From JAJDYQ01 sp963662865 (GTDB lineage Bacteria > Pseudomonadota > Gammaproteobacteria > JAJDYQ01), in assembly GCA_963662865.1 (NCBI GenBank), contig OY759969.1:186001-250000 (forward strand): a stretch of DNA of 64,000 bases, read 5' to 3'. The position numbers and the translations under genes were made by a program. Shown one piece after another: positions 51,399-61,232 of this stretch. Every line of letters starts with the position of its first letter. The stretch's first letter is position 1. The notes under the pieces were generated by a model. It did not search any database, was not told the DNA's origin, and worked only from the letters and a program-made list of their open reading frames with translations.

Positions 51399-52664
51399 AT
51401 GAATGACGATGTTAAACAATATATGCTGGAGCTTGGCAGACATGCCAGAGAGGCATCACGTTTACTGGCTGCTGCCGATAGTGCCGCCAGGAATCGGGCG
51501 TTGCTGGGTATTGCGGATGGCCTGGATGTCAGCCGCGATAGCTTGATGCGGGAAAACAGCAAAGACCTTGATGCCGGGAAGGAGAAGGGGTTTGATGCGG
51601 CATTTTTGGATAGGTTGGAATTAACGTCTGCCCGCATTGACGGCATGATTGATGGTTTGCGTCAGATTGCGGCATTGCCTGACCCTATCGGTGAGATTTT
51701 TGATATGAGTTATCGTCCTTCGGGTATACAGGTCGGGCGTATGAGGGTGCCTTTGGGGGTTGTGGGGATTATTTATGAGTCCCGGCCGAATGTGACGGCC
51801 GATGCCGCGGCCCTGTGTCTGAAGTCGGGGAATGCTACGATATTGCGTGGCGGGTCGGAGGCGTATTTCTCAAATCAGGCTATTGCGAAAACCGTTCAGG
51901 ATGGTCTGCGATCTGCGGGTCTCCCTGCTTCCGGGGTGCAGGTTGTGGCAACAACCGATAGAGCGGCGGTCGGATGTATGATCGGCATGCCCGAGTCTAT
52001 CGATGTCATTATTCCGCGTGGCGGCAAGGGTCTGATTGAGCGCATTAGCCGTGACGCACGCGTCCCCGTCATCAAGCACCTTGATGGTATCTGTCATGTC
52101 TATGTTGATGGCGAGGCCGATTCTGGAAAGGCCTTTAATGTCTGTTTGAATGCCAAGACGCATCGTTACGGTGTCTGCAATGCCATGGAGACGCTGCTGG
52201 TATCGGATGTCGTGGCTGGGGACTTTCTTCCCGGAATGGCCGACGCCTACCGGGAAAAGGGCGTGGAATTGCGCGGTTGTGCGAGAACATGTGAAATCCT
52301 TGGAGACGGTTGTTTGCCGGCAAGCGAGGAAGATTGGGACACCGAATATCTGGCACCGATTTTATCCATTCGTGTCGTCAATGGTCTCAATCAGGCGATT
52401 GAGCATATCGCGCAACATGGTTCTGGTCATACCGAAAGCATTATTACGGAAAACTTCAGTAAGGCACGGCGCTTTTTACGCGATGTGGATTCCAGTTCGG
52501 TTATGGTCAACGCATCGACACGTTTTGCGGATGGGTTTGAGTATGGTCTGGGGGCTGAGGTCGGGATCTCGACCGATAAGTTTCATGCCCGTGGGCCGGT
52601 TGGTCTGGAGGGATTGACTTCTGTGAAATATATTGTGTTGGGGGATGGGGCTATCCGTCAGTAG
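51399..52664 (+). CDS. proA: Gamma-glutamyl phosphate reductase
   Basis: 421-aa NADPH enzyme of proline synthesis, reducing glutamyl-5-phosphate to glutamate semialdehyde. Features: GVVGIIYESRPNVTADAAALCLKSGNA, IPRGGKGLIERI, catalytic Cys in AKTHRYGVCNAMETLL, and VMVNASTRFADGFEYGLGAEVGIST near the end. The ATG at 51399 begins MNDDVKQYMLELGRHA, fitting the family; the frame is open further upstream only into the preceding gene. Confidence 0.95.
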   Translation: MNDDVKQYMLELGRHAREASRLLAAADSAARNRALLGIADGLDVSRDSLMRENSKDLDAGKEKGFDAAFLDRLELTSARIDGMIDGLRQIAALPDPIGEIFDMSYRPSGIQVGRMRVPLGVVGIIYESRPNVTADAAALCLKSGNATILRGGSEAYFSNQAIAKTVQDGLRSAGLPASGVQVVATTDRAAVGCMIGMPESIDVIIPRGGKGLIERISRDARVPVIKHLDGICHVYVDGEADSGKAFNVCLNAKTHRYGVCNAMETLLVSDVVAGDFLPGMADAYREKGVELRGCARTCEILGDGCLPASEEDWDTEYLAPILSIRVVNGLNQAIEHIAQHGSGHTESIITENFSKARRFLRDVDSSSVMVNASTRFADGFEYGLGAEVGISTDKFHARGPVGLEGLTSVKYIVLGDGAIRQ

Positions 52665-52693
52665 GGATTGGTTAAGGCTTTCTGCAGCTTGTG

Positions 52694-53332
52694 ATGATCG
52701 GACTATATGGCGGAGCATTCGACCCGGTACATCTTGGTCACCTGGGTGTCGCGGAGGTGGCCGGTCGGCAATCCGGCCTTGAGCGTATAATATTTGTGCC
52801 GACAGGTAAGCCCCCGCATCGAGACGGTCCTCATGCGTCCGCTGAGGACAGGCTTAGACTGTTGCAGGCGGCTGTATCTGGCAGTGACAGGCATTTCATC
52901 AGCGACTTTGAAATCAAGAAACCATCAAAATCATGGACGATCGAGACCCTTGAGCATTTTTATCGGCGGTATAGTCGGCAGACACTTTGTCTCATTATGG
53001 GGTCAGACGCATTTGGCAAAATTGACGCCTGGCATCTGGGCAATGAAATTTTGAATTTCAGTCATATCATGGTGGTCAATCGAGCAGGCGACAATCATCG
53101 GTTAAGTGCCGTGGTTGCCGAGTATTACAGGCGTCACAAAGTGGCAGAGTTGCCGGAAAGTTTGACCGATAAAAATGGCCGATCGCGGGGCGGCATACTC
53201 TGGGTGGACGCTGAAGTGCCCGGTGTGTCCTCAACGCTGGTTCGCCGGAAAATCAGGAGTGGGGCGGGGCTGGCCTCGTTATTACCGTCGGCAGTCGAGA
53301 CCCTGATCAGAGATGAGAATATATATGGATAA
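52694..53332 (+). CDS. nadD: Nicotinate-nucleotide adenylyltransferase
   Basis: 212-aa enzyme of NAD synthesis making deamido-NAD from nicotinate mononucleotide. GLYGGAFDPVHLGHLGVAEVA has the nucleotidyltransferase HxGH signature; VPTGKPPHR and the C-terminal VSSTLVRRKIRSG (ISSTxIR-like motif) agree. ATG at 52694 chosen over the adjacent GTG. It overlaps rsfS by 8 bases. Confidence 0.95.
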   Translation: MIGLYGGAFDPVHLGHLGVAEVAGRQSGLERIIFVPTGKPPHRDGPHASAEDRLRLLQAAVSGSDRHFISDFEIKKPSKSWTIETLEHFYRRYSRQTLCLIMGSDAFGKIDAWHLGNEILNFSHIMVVNRAGDNHRLSAVVAEYYRRHKVAELPESLTDKNGRSRGGILWVDAEVPGVSSTLVRRKIRSGAGLASLLPSAVETLIRDENIYG

Positions 53333-53663
53333 GGCACGGAAAATCCAGGAGCTTGTCATTGGGATACTGGACGATTTGAAGGCCGTTGATCTCCGATCTC
53401 TCGATGTGAGAGATAAGAGCGCTGTAACCGATATTATGGTGATATGCAGCGGTACGTCATCACGTCATGTGAGGGCGCTTACCGATAATGTTATTCAAAA
53501 GGTCAAGGCGGCGGGTATTACGCTGCTGGGCGTGGAGGGTGAAGCAGCAGCGGAGTGGGCCCTGGTTGATCTTGGCGATGTGGTCGTGCATATTATGCTG
53601 CCCGAGGTAAGGGACTTCTATCAGCTTGAACGTCTATGGCTGATTGGCGAGGTCGCACATTAA
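53325..53663 (+). CDS. rsfS: Ribosomal silencing factor RsfS
   Basis: 112 aa, binds ribosomal protein L14 and blocks subunit joining in starvation. DVRDKSAVTDIMVICSGTSSRHVRALTDNV and EGEAAAEWALVDLGDVVVHIMLPEVRDFYQLERLW are diagnostic. Starts inside the nadD end. rlmH, which usually follows rsfS, is not seen. Confidence 0.95.
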   Translation: MDKARKIQELVIGILDDLKAVDLRSLDVRDKSAVTDIMVICSGTSSRHVRALTDNVIQKVKAAGITLLGVEGEAAAEWALVDLGDVVVHIMLPEVRDFYQLERLWLIGEVAH

Positions 53664-53753
53664 TGCGGTGAACCGGCATTTGTGATGGTCATAAAAATAC
53701 ATGTAACCGATAAATCTGCATCGCTACGTGATGGTAAGAATCGTGTTGACTGA

Positions 53754-54383
53754 ATGTTTATCCCGCGTCCGGGCGGTTATACGGGAACCGTCCCCACCAT
53801 TGTGACTGCTTTATCTCTTATACTGGCTTCGGCGTCTCCAAGGCGTCGTGAGCTGCTGGAGCAAATCGGTCTTGCCTTTCAATGTTGCCCGGCGGCCGTC
53901 GATGAATCCTGGCGACAGGGTGAGCCTGTAGGGGAGTGCGTGAAAAGGCTCGCCCTGCAAAAGGCCAGACTGACTTTTGACCGGTACCCGGATAGCGTGG
54001 TGCTGGGTTCGGATACGATGGTCATCGTAGATAATGTGCCTTTTGGCAAGCCGAAAGACCGGCGGGATGGAATCAGGATGATTGAATCTCTGTCAGGGCG
54101 TTGTCATGAGGTAATGACCGGGATCGCCATTATTTCGTCCCGTGGCGAGGACGTGATGATACAGACATCGGTGGTTACATTCAGGCCGCTGTTACATGAT
54201 GAGATTGTGGCGTACTGGGAGACGGGAGAGCCACGCGATAAGGCCGGAGGATATGGCATACAGGGGATCGCGGCGCAGTTTATTGAGAGTATTGAGGGAA
54301 GTTATTCAGGGGTGATGGGGTTGCCGTTGTTTGAGACGGCAACGCTTTTACACCATCATGGTATTCACCCACTTTTCCCCTGA
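53754..54383 (+). CDS. maf: Maf-family nucleotide pyrophosphatase
   Basis: 209-aa house-cleaning pyrophosphatase for dTTP/UTP-like substrates. SLILASASPRRRELLEQIGL, the VVLGSDTMVIVDNVPFGKPKD block and YGIQGIAAQFIESIEGSYSGVMGLPLFET are family signatures. The usual family start is near the GTG at 53802 (VTALSLILASASPRR), so the 16 residues before may not be translated. Confidence 0.92.
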   Translation: MFIPRPGGYTGTVPTIVTALSLILASASPRRRELLEQIGLAFQCCPAAVDESWRQGEPVGECVKRLALQKARLTFDRYPDSVVLGSDTMVIVDNVPFGKPKDRRDGIRMIESLSGRCHEVMTGIAIISSRGEDVMIQTSVVTFRPLLHDEIVAYWETGEPRDKAGGYGIQGIAAQFIESIEGSYSGVMGLPLFETATLLHHHGIHPLFP

Positions 54384-54396
54384 TGCCACCAATACT

Positions 54397-55857
54397 ATGC
54401 GGGAAGAAATACTCATTAATGTTACACCACAGGAAACTCGTGTGGCCGTGGTTGAGGACGGTATGTTGCAGGAATTATTGCTGGAGCGTAGCTCGAAACG
54501 GGGTCTGGTAGGGAATATCTATAAGGGTAGGGTTCGACGGGTTCTCCCCGGTATGCAAGCCGCATTTGTTGATATCGGCCTTCACCGAGCGGCGTTTCTG
54601 CATGCTTCCGATATTTTTTCCAGAAAGGAAAATAGTTGTGAAGAGGAATCCAGGTCTATAACTGAATTGTTGTCAGAGGGGCAGATTTTACTGGTCCAGG
54701 TTATCAAGGATCCACTGGGCACCAAGGGTGCCCGCCTGACAACGCAGATTACCATCCCTTCGCGTTATCTGGTTCTGATGCCGCAGGTTAAATATCTGGG
54801 TGTTTCCAGCAAACTGGGCAGGGAGGAAGAGCGTCTGAGGCTTAAGGATCTTGTGGCAGGTCAGCTCGATAAAGAATGTAAGGAAGGTTTTATTATTCGT
54901 ACCGCAGCCGAGGGCATAAGTGAAGAGCAGGTAAAGGCCGATATCAAGTATTTGCAGAAGCTGTGGACAATCATATGTGATCGTGAAAATACGTTTAGTC
55001 CCGGTGATGTCGTTTACGAGGAACTGAATCTTATGTTCAGGACGTTGCGGGATTTTGTCGATGAGAACGTGATTAAGGTCATGGTGGATTCACGTAGTGC
55101 CTATCATTGTATGAATGAGTTTGCCGAAAAATTTTTGCCGGGGTTTCGTGATCGCATGGAACACTATCCCGGAGAGCGCCCGTTGTTTGATTTATACAAC
55201 GTGGAGGATGAAATACAAAAGGCATTGCAAAGTAAAGTGCAACTGAAATCAGGTGGTTATCTTATCATTGACCAGACTGAAGCCATGACCACTATTGACG
55301 TGAATACCGGGGCGTATGTCGGTCATCGTAATCTCGAAGAAACGATATTCAAAACCAATCTGGAAGCTGCTCAGGCAATAGCCAGACAATTACGTCTCCG
55401 GAATCTGGGTGGAATAATTATCCTCGATTTTATTGATATGACGAATGAAGAGCATAAGCGGCAGGTGTTGCGTGCTTTTGAAAAGCATATCGAAAGAGAT
55501 CGTGCAAAATGCTTTTTAACCGATATTTCTCGTCTTGGGCTGATTGAGATGACGCGAAAGCGGACACGGGAGAGTCTGGAGCACGTTATGTGTGAACCGT
55601 GTCCAATCTGTAGTGGCCGAGGATCGATAAAAACAGCGCAAACTATATGCTATGAAATCTTCCGTGAGATTTTGCGGGAATCGCGTCAGTATGGAGCAGA
55701 AAAGCTACTGGTTCTCGCGTCTCAGGAAGTGGTGGATCTGTTGCTGGATGAGGAGTCAAACAGCGTTGCGGAGCTGGAGGAGTTTATTGGTCGGCCCATA
55801 CAGTTTCAGGCGGAAAGTCTGTATTCTCAAGAAAACTATGATGTCGTGCTGATGTAG
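54397..55857 (+). CDS. rng: Ribonuclease G
   Basis: 486-aa endoribonuclease that trims 16S rRNA and turns over mRNA. S1-like N-terminal segment KGLVGNIYKGRVRRVLPGMQAAFVDIGLHRAAFLH (here RGLVGN...), catalytic DQTEAMTTIDVNTGAYVG and GGIIILDFIDM, zinc-link CEPCPICSGRG. Length agrees with E. coli Rng (about 489). Start at 54397 follows the maf end directly (longer frame overlaps maf). Confidence 0.95.
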   Translation: MREEILINVTPQETRVAVVEDGMLQELLLERSSKRGLVGNIYKGRVRRVLPGMQAAFVDIGLHRAAFLHASDIFSRKENSCEEESRSITELLSEGQILLVQVIKDPLGTKGARLTTQITIPSRYLVLMPQVKYLGVSSKLGREEERLRLKDLVAGQLDKECKEGFIIRTAAEGISEEQVKADIKYLQKLWTIICDRENTFSPGDVVYEELNLMFRTLRDFVDENVIKVMVDSRSAYHCMNEFAEKFLPGFRDRMEHYPGERPLFDLYNVEDEIQKALQSKVQLKSGGYLIIDQTEAMTTIDVNTGAYVGHRNLEETIFKTNLEAAQAIARQLRLRNLGGIIILDFIDMTNEEHKRQVLRAFEKHIERDRAKCFLTDISRLGLIEMTRKRTRESLEHVMCEPCPICSGRGSIKTAQTICYEIFREILRESRQYGAEKLLVLASQEVVDLLLDEESNSVAELEEFIGRPIQFQAESLYSQENYDVVLM

Positions 55858-55861
55858 TTAC

Positions 55862-58800
55862 ATGCGATATGCTGAACTAAACAGGGCCCTGATAATGCGA
55901 TGGGGCCTGCAACTGGCGGCCCTGCTTGTGATTTTGCTCGGTTCTCTGATTGGTATTGCCCGAATTGCTCTTCCTCTGCTGGAGAATTATCGCACGGAAA
56001 TCGAATCAATCGCCGCGGATGTACTGCAAAAGCCGGTTCTGATCGGTTCAATAGACACGGCATGGTCGGGGTTGAATCCCGTCATCGTTATGCGTGACGC
56101 GCATATAAAAGACGCGGATAGTGGCAATGCGGCAGTGGAGCTGAAAGAGCTCAATATTTCTTTTGATTTGATCGCCAGCTTATTGAATTGGAAGCTCAGA
56201 TCTGAGGTGGTTACGATGAAAATCGAGGGCCTGGTAATTCACCGGCAGGAAGACGGTCAGATAAGTCTCGGACTCGATACTCTGACCGGTAATAGCGATT
56301 ACCATGATGTCCCGGAAAATCTGCAATGGGTACTGGAACAACCTGATACCCGTATCTTTGCAGAGGCCGTTGAGTTTAAAGACGGGCAGGCACAACTTCC
56401 GGACGTATGTTTGCAGAACGCTGATCTGTCATTGCAAACCCAGGCCAGATTCGTGGCGCTTCAGTTTTTGGCTGAAGCATGTACATTAGCCGAACGTATT
56501 GAGCTGTCTGCCAGATTACCTCGTTCTGATCTTAATAAGAATTTGTATTCTGCTGAGATTTATCTGGAAATGAAGCAGGCCTCTCTGGCCTTCTGGAAGG
56601 AAGTTCTCTCGGAGCATGCGTCCTTACCGGACCAGGGTACCGCAGATATACGACTGTGGGCTGATGTCCGTGATAGCGAATTGGCAAAAATTGAAGGGAA
56701 TATTTCGCTGTCATCCCTTGTTTATGGAGATGGCGCGGGAATGCCCTTTGAGATCGATTCGACACAGGGAAACTTTAACTGGCAGCGGACTGCCAAAGGC
56801 TGGCAGCTTCAGGTCGCCGATTGGGATATGTCTCGTAATAATCATCAATGGCCTGTGAGTGGCTTGCTGATGACGTTTAACGAAGAAAAACGTCAATATG
56901 ATGTCAGGAGCCGGTATTTACGTGTAGATGATATTCTGCCCGTAGTAATGATACAGCCATGGGTCAATGAAAATGTGGATTCAAAGTGGCGTGAACTACG
57001 GTTCGAAGGTTCTGTTGCTGACCTGAGCTTGCAGTTGATTTTTGACGACGATTTTTCCTTGGAAGATTATGCAGCAAAAGCCAGACTAAAGGATTTTTCC
57101 ATGCAGGCCGGTGAAAATACACCCGGGATACATGGCATAGACGGTTATCTTGTGGCAACTTCCCAGGCCGGGTTGGTCGATTTGCAGACAGAAAACGCAT
57201 TACTGGATATGACGACTCTGTTTCGTGAGCCGTTAGGCGTCAACACTTTAACCGGTCAGCTAAGCTGGTCTGTGCTCAACTCAGGCGTATTAATCGAATC
57301 TTCTGATTTGAAAATGGCTAACTCCCATATCACCACGCAAAGCCGCTTGTCGATTCATCTGGCCGAGGGGCAATCACCTTTCGTTGATATACAGACCAAC
57401 TTCGAAAATAGTGACGGCGCATACGCCTCACTGTACTGGCCAGCAAAAATTATGCCTGAAGCCGTGATCGACTGGCTGGATAACGGTATCGTCGCGGGCT
57501 ACATTGATGGTACTTTTGTATTGCGTGGCCATATGGATGATTTTCCCTATGATGATCGGGAAGGACGGGTTGAGGTACGATTCAGTTTGAAAGACGGTGT
57601 TCTGGATTACTATAATGGTTGGCCACGAATCGAAGAAATTGAAGCTGAAGTGCTGTTCCTGGGTAGAGAGATGCATATAGAGGCAACTTCAGGTAGTATC
57701 TATGATGCAGACATAAAACGAATCGTTGCCGATATTGAAGATCTGACCTCTAATCCTATTTTGAAGGTTAACGGATTTGCTGAAACTTCATCGCGTGACT
57801 TATTGAAGTATTTAACCGAAACTTCTCTGGCCAACGATTATCAGAAGATGTTGTCGGCCCTGGAATTGTCCGGTACGCATGATTTCTATCTGGATATGTC
57901 GATTCCTCTCTCTGGTCAGGGAGTAGAATTTAACGGGACACTGGACTTCAATCGTAATCTATTAAGCATCCCTGACTGGCAGATTGAGTTATCCGACTTG
58001 AAGGGTAGATTGTCTTTCAGTGAAACTACCATTGAGGCGGAGCAGTTGACTGCCAGCTACCTCAATCATCCGGTAACTTCTGAGGTGTTAGCGGTCAATT
58101 CGGACAGCGGACATGAAACCCATATACGACTGAAAACTCTCGCCGATCTTTCACGCTTACTGGCGCAAAAGAGCCCTTTGCTGGCTGAACAGATTCGAGG
58201 CGAGTCTGTAATCAATGTTGCAATAGAAGCCCCTGATGATCCGGAGCTATTGAGCCGCCTGATTGTCAGTTCGGATTTGAAAGGTACCGAAATCTGTCTC
58301 CCTTCGCCGTTTATCAAATCGAAAGACACCGAGTTGCCTTTTCAGTTAATTATCAGTTTGGGCGCTGAACCGATTTCTACTTTGGAAGCCTCTTTTCAGG
58401 ATAGAGCGCACATCAAGATGAAGTTTAATGAAGAGAATCAATTGTCGTCCGGTATGGTGTATCTTGGAAAAACACAAACACCTCTTGAGCCCGATAGTCA
58501 GAAATTTGAAATACGCGGGCACTTGGACAGGCTGAAACTGGATAGCTGGATTGATTGGTATAGCAATCTGGCTGAGGGGTACGAAGGTCAATATTTTGAT
58601 CTGCCCATGTTGGTGGATGTGGATATCGGCAATATGGCCCTGTCAAAGTGGCATCTACCTGAATTCAACATATCCGGCTTATTTGCCGATGATGTTTGGG
58701 ACATGCAATTTTCCGGGAGTGCAATAGCCGGGAAGGGCGTATTTAAGCGCCATAGTATCCCTTTGTTGAAACTGGAACTTGATGCCATGAGTATCTTGGA

Positions 58801-59752
58801 AGAACCGGGTGCTGAGATTAATACCACCGGTAATGTCTGGTCATTCGAGCTCCTCCCTTCTGATATTCCATCTCTTGATATTGATATAAAACAACTGATC
58901 TATAACAACAGAGACATTGGCAGGGCCGGACTTAATTCTTCTTCCGGTAAAAATACGCTGCGGATAAACGAGGCGTACCTGCGGAATGCGGAATCTGAAT
59001 CTGATCTCAGCATACGCGGGGCGTGGCAGCATCGGGAAGATGAGCATCAGACAGATATCGATATCAAAATTGCCAGCGCGGATTTTGGTGGCTTGATGAG
59101 GAGACTGGGATATAACGACACGGTCAGAGGCGACATTGACTCGCGTGGGTCATTTTCCGCTCCATTGTCTCCAATAGAGATCGGTATTGAAGATATCAAC
59201 GGTGAGGTTGAAATTGCCATGTATGATGGTGAGGTGGTAGAGGCGGAAGCAAGTAATGTGGGGAAAATTTTTGGTCTGCTCAGCTTTCAGGCGTTACCGC
59301 GCCGACTGTCTCTGGATTTCAGCGATTTATTTAGCCAGGGTATGAGTTTTGATGAGATTGAGGGTGATTTTACAATCAGTGAGGGTAACGCCTATACCAA
59401 TAATCTAAGTTTGACTGCGCCTTCGGGCACCGTGGAGATTTCCGGACGAGTGGGGCTTTTCGACAAGGACTATGATCAATTAGCGAAGGTGACTCCTAAT
59501 GTAAGCGCTTCATTGCCTGTAGCCGGGGCCCTGGCTGGCGGTTCGGGATTGGCCGCCATTTTATGGATTACACACCAGATCCTGGGAAACCCGATCAATA
59601 AACTTACCGAAATAGAATATCAGATCAGCGGTACGTGGGCTGAGCCGAAGATAGAGAGCCTTGCTTTGGCGAATAACCCTGGTAGTGCAGTCCTCGAAGA
59701 GCGACCGGCACCTGAGGCAGTTGATGATGTGCCTCCCGCCGACTCGTTATAA
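55862..59752 (+). CDS. yhdP: YhdP/AsmA-like protein (DUF3971 family)
   Basis: 1296 aa, one N-terminal membrane helix (LQLAALLVILLGSLIGIARIALPLL) and a very long periplasmic part of beta-strand repeats, characteristic of YhdP and the AsmA-like lipid-transport proteins that bridge the envelope. Recognisable parts are DVLQKPVLIGSIDTAWSGLNPVIVMRDAHI near the start and DFTISEGNAYTNNLSLTAPSGTVEISGRVGL, GSGLAAILWITHQILGNPINKLTEIEYQISGTWAEPKI near the end. Likely involved in phospholipid movement to the outer membrane. 4 bases after rng. Confidence 0.9.
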   Translation: MRYAELNRALIMRWGLQLAALLVILLGSLIGIARIALPLLENYRTEIESIAADVLQKPVLIGSIDTAWSGLNPVIVMRDAHIKDADSGNAAVELKELNISFDLIASLLNWKLRSEVVTMKIEGLVIHRQEDGQISLGLDTLTGNSDYHDVPENLQWVLEQPDTRIFAEAVEFKDGQAQLPDVCLQNADLSLQTQARFVALQFLAEACTLAERIELSARLPRSDLNKNLYSAEIYLEMKQASLAFWKEVLSEHASLPDQGTADIRLWADVRDSELAKIEGNISLSSLVYGDGAGMPFEIDSTQGNFNWQRTAKGWQLQVADWDMSRNNHQWPVSGLLMTFNEEKRQYDVRSRYLRVDDILPVVMIQPWVNENVDSKWRELRFEGSVADLSLQLIFDDDFSLEDYAAKARLKDFSMQAGENTPGIHGIDGYLVATSQAGLVDLQTENALLDMTTLFREPLGVNTLTGQLSWSVLNSGVLIESSDLKMANSHITTQSRLSIHLAEGQSPFVDIQTNFENSDGAYASLYWPAKIMPEAVIDWLDNGIVAGYIDGTFVLRGHMDDFPYDDREGRVEVRFSLKDGVLDYYNGWPRIEEIEAEVLFLGREMHIEATSGSIYDADIKRIVADIEDLTSNPILKVNGFAETSSRDLLKYLTETSLANDYQKMLSALELSGTHDFYLDMSIPLSGQGVEFNGTLDFNRNLLSIPDWQIELSDLKGRLSFSETTIEAEQLTASYLNHPVTSEVLAVNSDSGHETHIRLKTLADLSRLLAQKSPLLAEQIRGESVINVAIEAPDDPELLSRLIVSSDLKGTEICLPSPFIKSKDTELPFQLIISLGAEPISTLEASFQDRAHIKMKFNEENQLSSGMVYLGKTQTPLEPDSQKFEIRGHLDRLKLDSWIDWYSNLAEGYEGQYFDLPMLVDVDIGNMALSKWHLPEFNISGLFADDVWDMQFSGSAIAGKGVFKRHSIPLLKLELDAMSILEEPGAEINTTGNVWSFELLPSDIPSLDIDIKQLIYNNRDIGRAGLNSSSGKNTLRINEAYLRNAESESDLSIRGAWQHREDEHQTDIDIKIASADFGGLMRRLGYNDTVRGDIDSRGSFSAPLSPIEIGIEDINGEVEIAMYDGEVVEAEASNVGKIFGLLSFQALPRRLSLDFSDLFSQGMSFDEIEGDFTISEGNAYTNNLSLTAPSGTVEISGRVGLFDKDYDQLAKVTPNVSASLPVAGALAGGSGLAAILWITHQILGNPINKLTEIEYQISGTWAEPKIESLALANNPGSAVLEERPAPEAVDDVPPADSL

Positions 59753-59788
59753 ATTCATCGGCATGTCGGGAGAAAGGCCAGGCGGTGG

Positions 59789-61150
59789 CTAAAGCAATAT
59801 CAGGGTAGCCAGTCCCAGAAAGGCCGTAAAGCCAATGACGTCGGTTATTGTTGTCAGCAGGACGCTGCCTGCAAGTGCGGGGTCAATTCCCAGTTTTTTC
59901 AGAGCCAACGGCACCGTGACGCCTGCCAGGGTGGCAAATATCAGATTGATTATGAGTGCGGCTGCAATGACTGCACCGATCATGGGATCTCCAAACCAGA
60001 GATAGGCTGCCATGGAAACGACAGCCGACCAGAGTATCCCATTTAATGCGCCTACGGAAACCTCCTTAAATAGCAGCAGGCGGGCGTTCGATTGCCCTAG
60101 TTGCCCCAGGGCAATACCACGAATAACCAGCGTGAGTGTCTGGCTACCTGCAACGCCTCCCATGCTGGCAACGATGGGCATGAGCACGGCAAGCGCGACG
60201 ATTTTATCCAGGGTGGTTTCATAAAGGCCGATGACCCAGGATGCGAATAAGGCGGTCAGCAGATTAATGCCCAGCCAGATGGCGCGCTTCGAGGCGCTTT
60301 GTAAGATGGGCGCAAACATGTCATCTTCCTCATCCAGGCCGGCCATACGCATCAGATCCTGATCTGCCTCGTCGCGAATGACGTCAACAACATCGTCAAT
60401 TGTGATTCGTCCCAGTAGCTGGTTCGACGGGTCCACCACGGGCACGGATATCAGGTTGTGTAACTCAAAATGTTTGGCTACCTCTTCTGCGGAAGTAGTT
60501 ACCAGCAGCGCATGATGGTTTTTTGAAGACATGACGTCTTTTACATGCAACGAGGGGTCACTGATCAACAATGTGGAAAGCGACAGCGTGCCCATGAGTT
60601 TATCCTGTCTGTCCACGACGCTTAATGTGTCGGTCAGTTCAGGGAGCTCTTTACGTATTCTCAGATAGCGCAGGACCACATCAATAGTTACATCCGCCCT
60701 CACGGTGACGATATCAATATTCATTAAACCGCCGGCGCTGTTTTCCGGGTAGGATAGAATGGACTCAAGACGCTGTCTGTCCTGACTATTCATTGAGGTC
60801 AGTAATTCCCGAGTGACAGCTTCCGGAAGATCCTTGAATACGTCAGCCAGATCGTCCATATCCATGACCGTCGTCGCGGCAAGCAGTTCGTCGTTCTCCA
60901 TGATATGAATAAGATTGGTACGCACCTCATCGTTGACGTTACTCAGGGTTTCTCCCTGGTCATTCGAGTTGACCAGCCGCCAGATCAAATAGCGTCTGTC
61001 TCTGGGCAATGATTCCAGCAGGTGCCCCAATTCGGCGGGGCTCAGAGTTGAAAGCAATGTTTTTGTGTAATACGCGGCACCGCCACTCAATGCATCATTG
61101 ATGTTGTCCAGGCGGCTAAGTGTCTGATTTTCTGATTTTGTTTGAGTCAT
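59789..61150 (-). CDS. mgtE: Magnesium transporter MgtE
   Basis: 453-aa channel. N-terminal superhelical domain (about 1-130, DMDDLADVFKDLPEAVTRELL), tandem CBS domains (about 135-260, LISVPVVDPSNQLLGRITIDDVVDVI), then five membrane helices including GINLLTALFASWVIGLYE and PALAGSVLLTTITDVIGFTAFLG with the pore Asp. Last gene of the hpf-pts-mgtE minus-strand group, 82 bases after ptsI. Confidence 0.93.
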   Translation of the reverse strand: MTQTKSENQTLSRLDNINDALSGGAAYYTKTLLSTLSPAELGHLLESLPRDRRYLIWRLVNSNDQGETLSNVNDEVRTNLIHIMENDELLAATTVMDMDDLADVFKDLPEAVTRELLTSMNSQDRQRLESILSYPENSAGGLMNIDIVTVRADVTIDVVLRYLRIRKELPELTDTLSVVDRQDKLMGTLSLSTLLISDPSLHVKDVMSSKNHHALLVTTSAEEVAKHFELHNLISVPVVDPSNQLLGRITIDDVVDVIRDEADQDLMRMAGLDEEDDMFAPILQSASKRAIWLGINLLTALFASWVIGLYETTLDKIVALAVLMPIVASMGGVAGSQTLTLVIRGIALGQLGQSNARLLLFKEVSVGALNGILWSAVVSMAAYLWFGDPMIGAVIAAALIINLIFATLAGVTVPLALKKLGIDPALAGSVLLTTITDVIGFTAFLGLATLILL

Positions 61151-61232
61151 ACCAGATATGGTTTCACAACGAGAGGCCGACCAAGCCTAATGTCGGATAT
61201 CCGGCATCATAAACTAATGAAGACGTTAATGG

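Noticed and set aside
53685..53753. 22-codon frame MVIKIHVTDKSA before maf
   Set aside because: Tempting as an rlmH start, but no further RlmH motif follows and it stops at once; chance is as likely.
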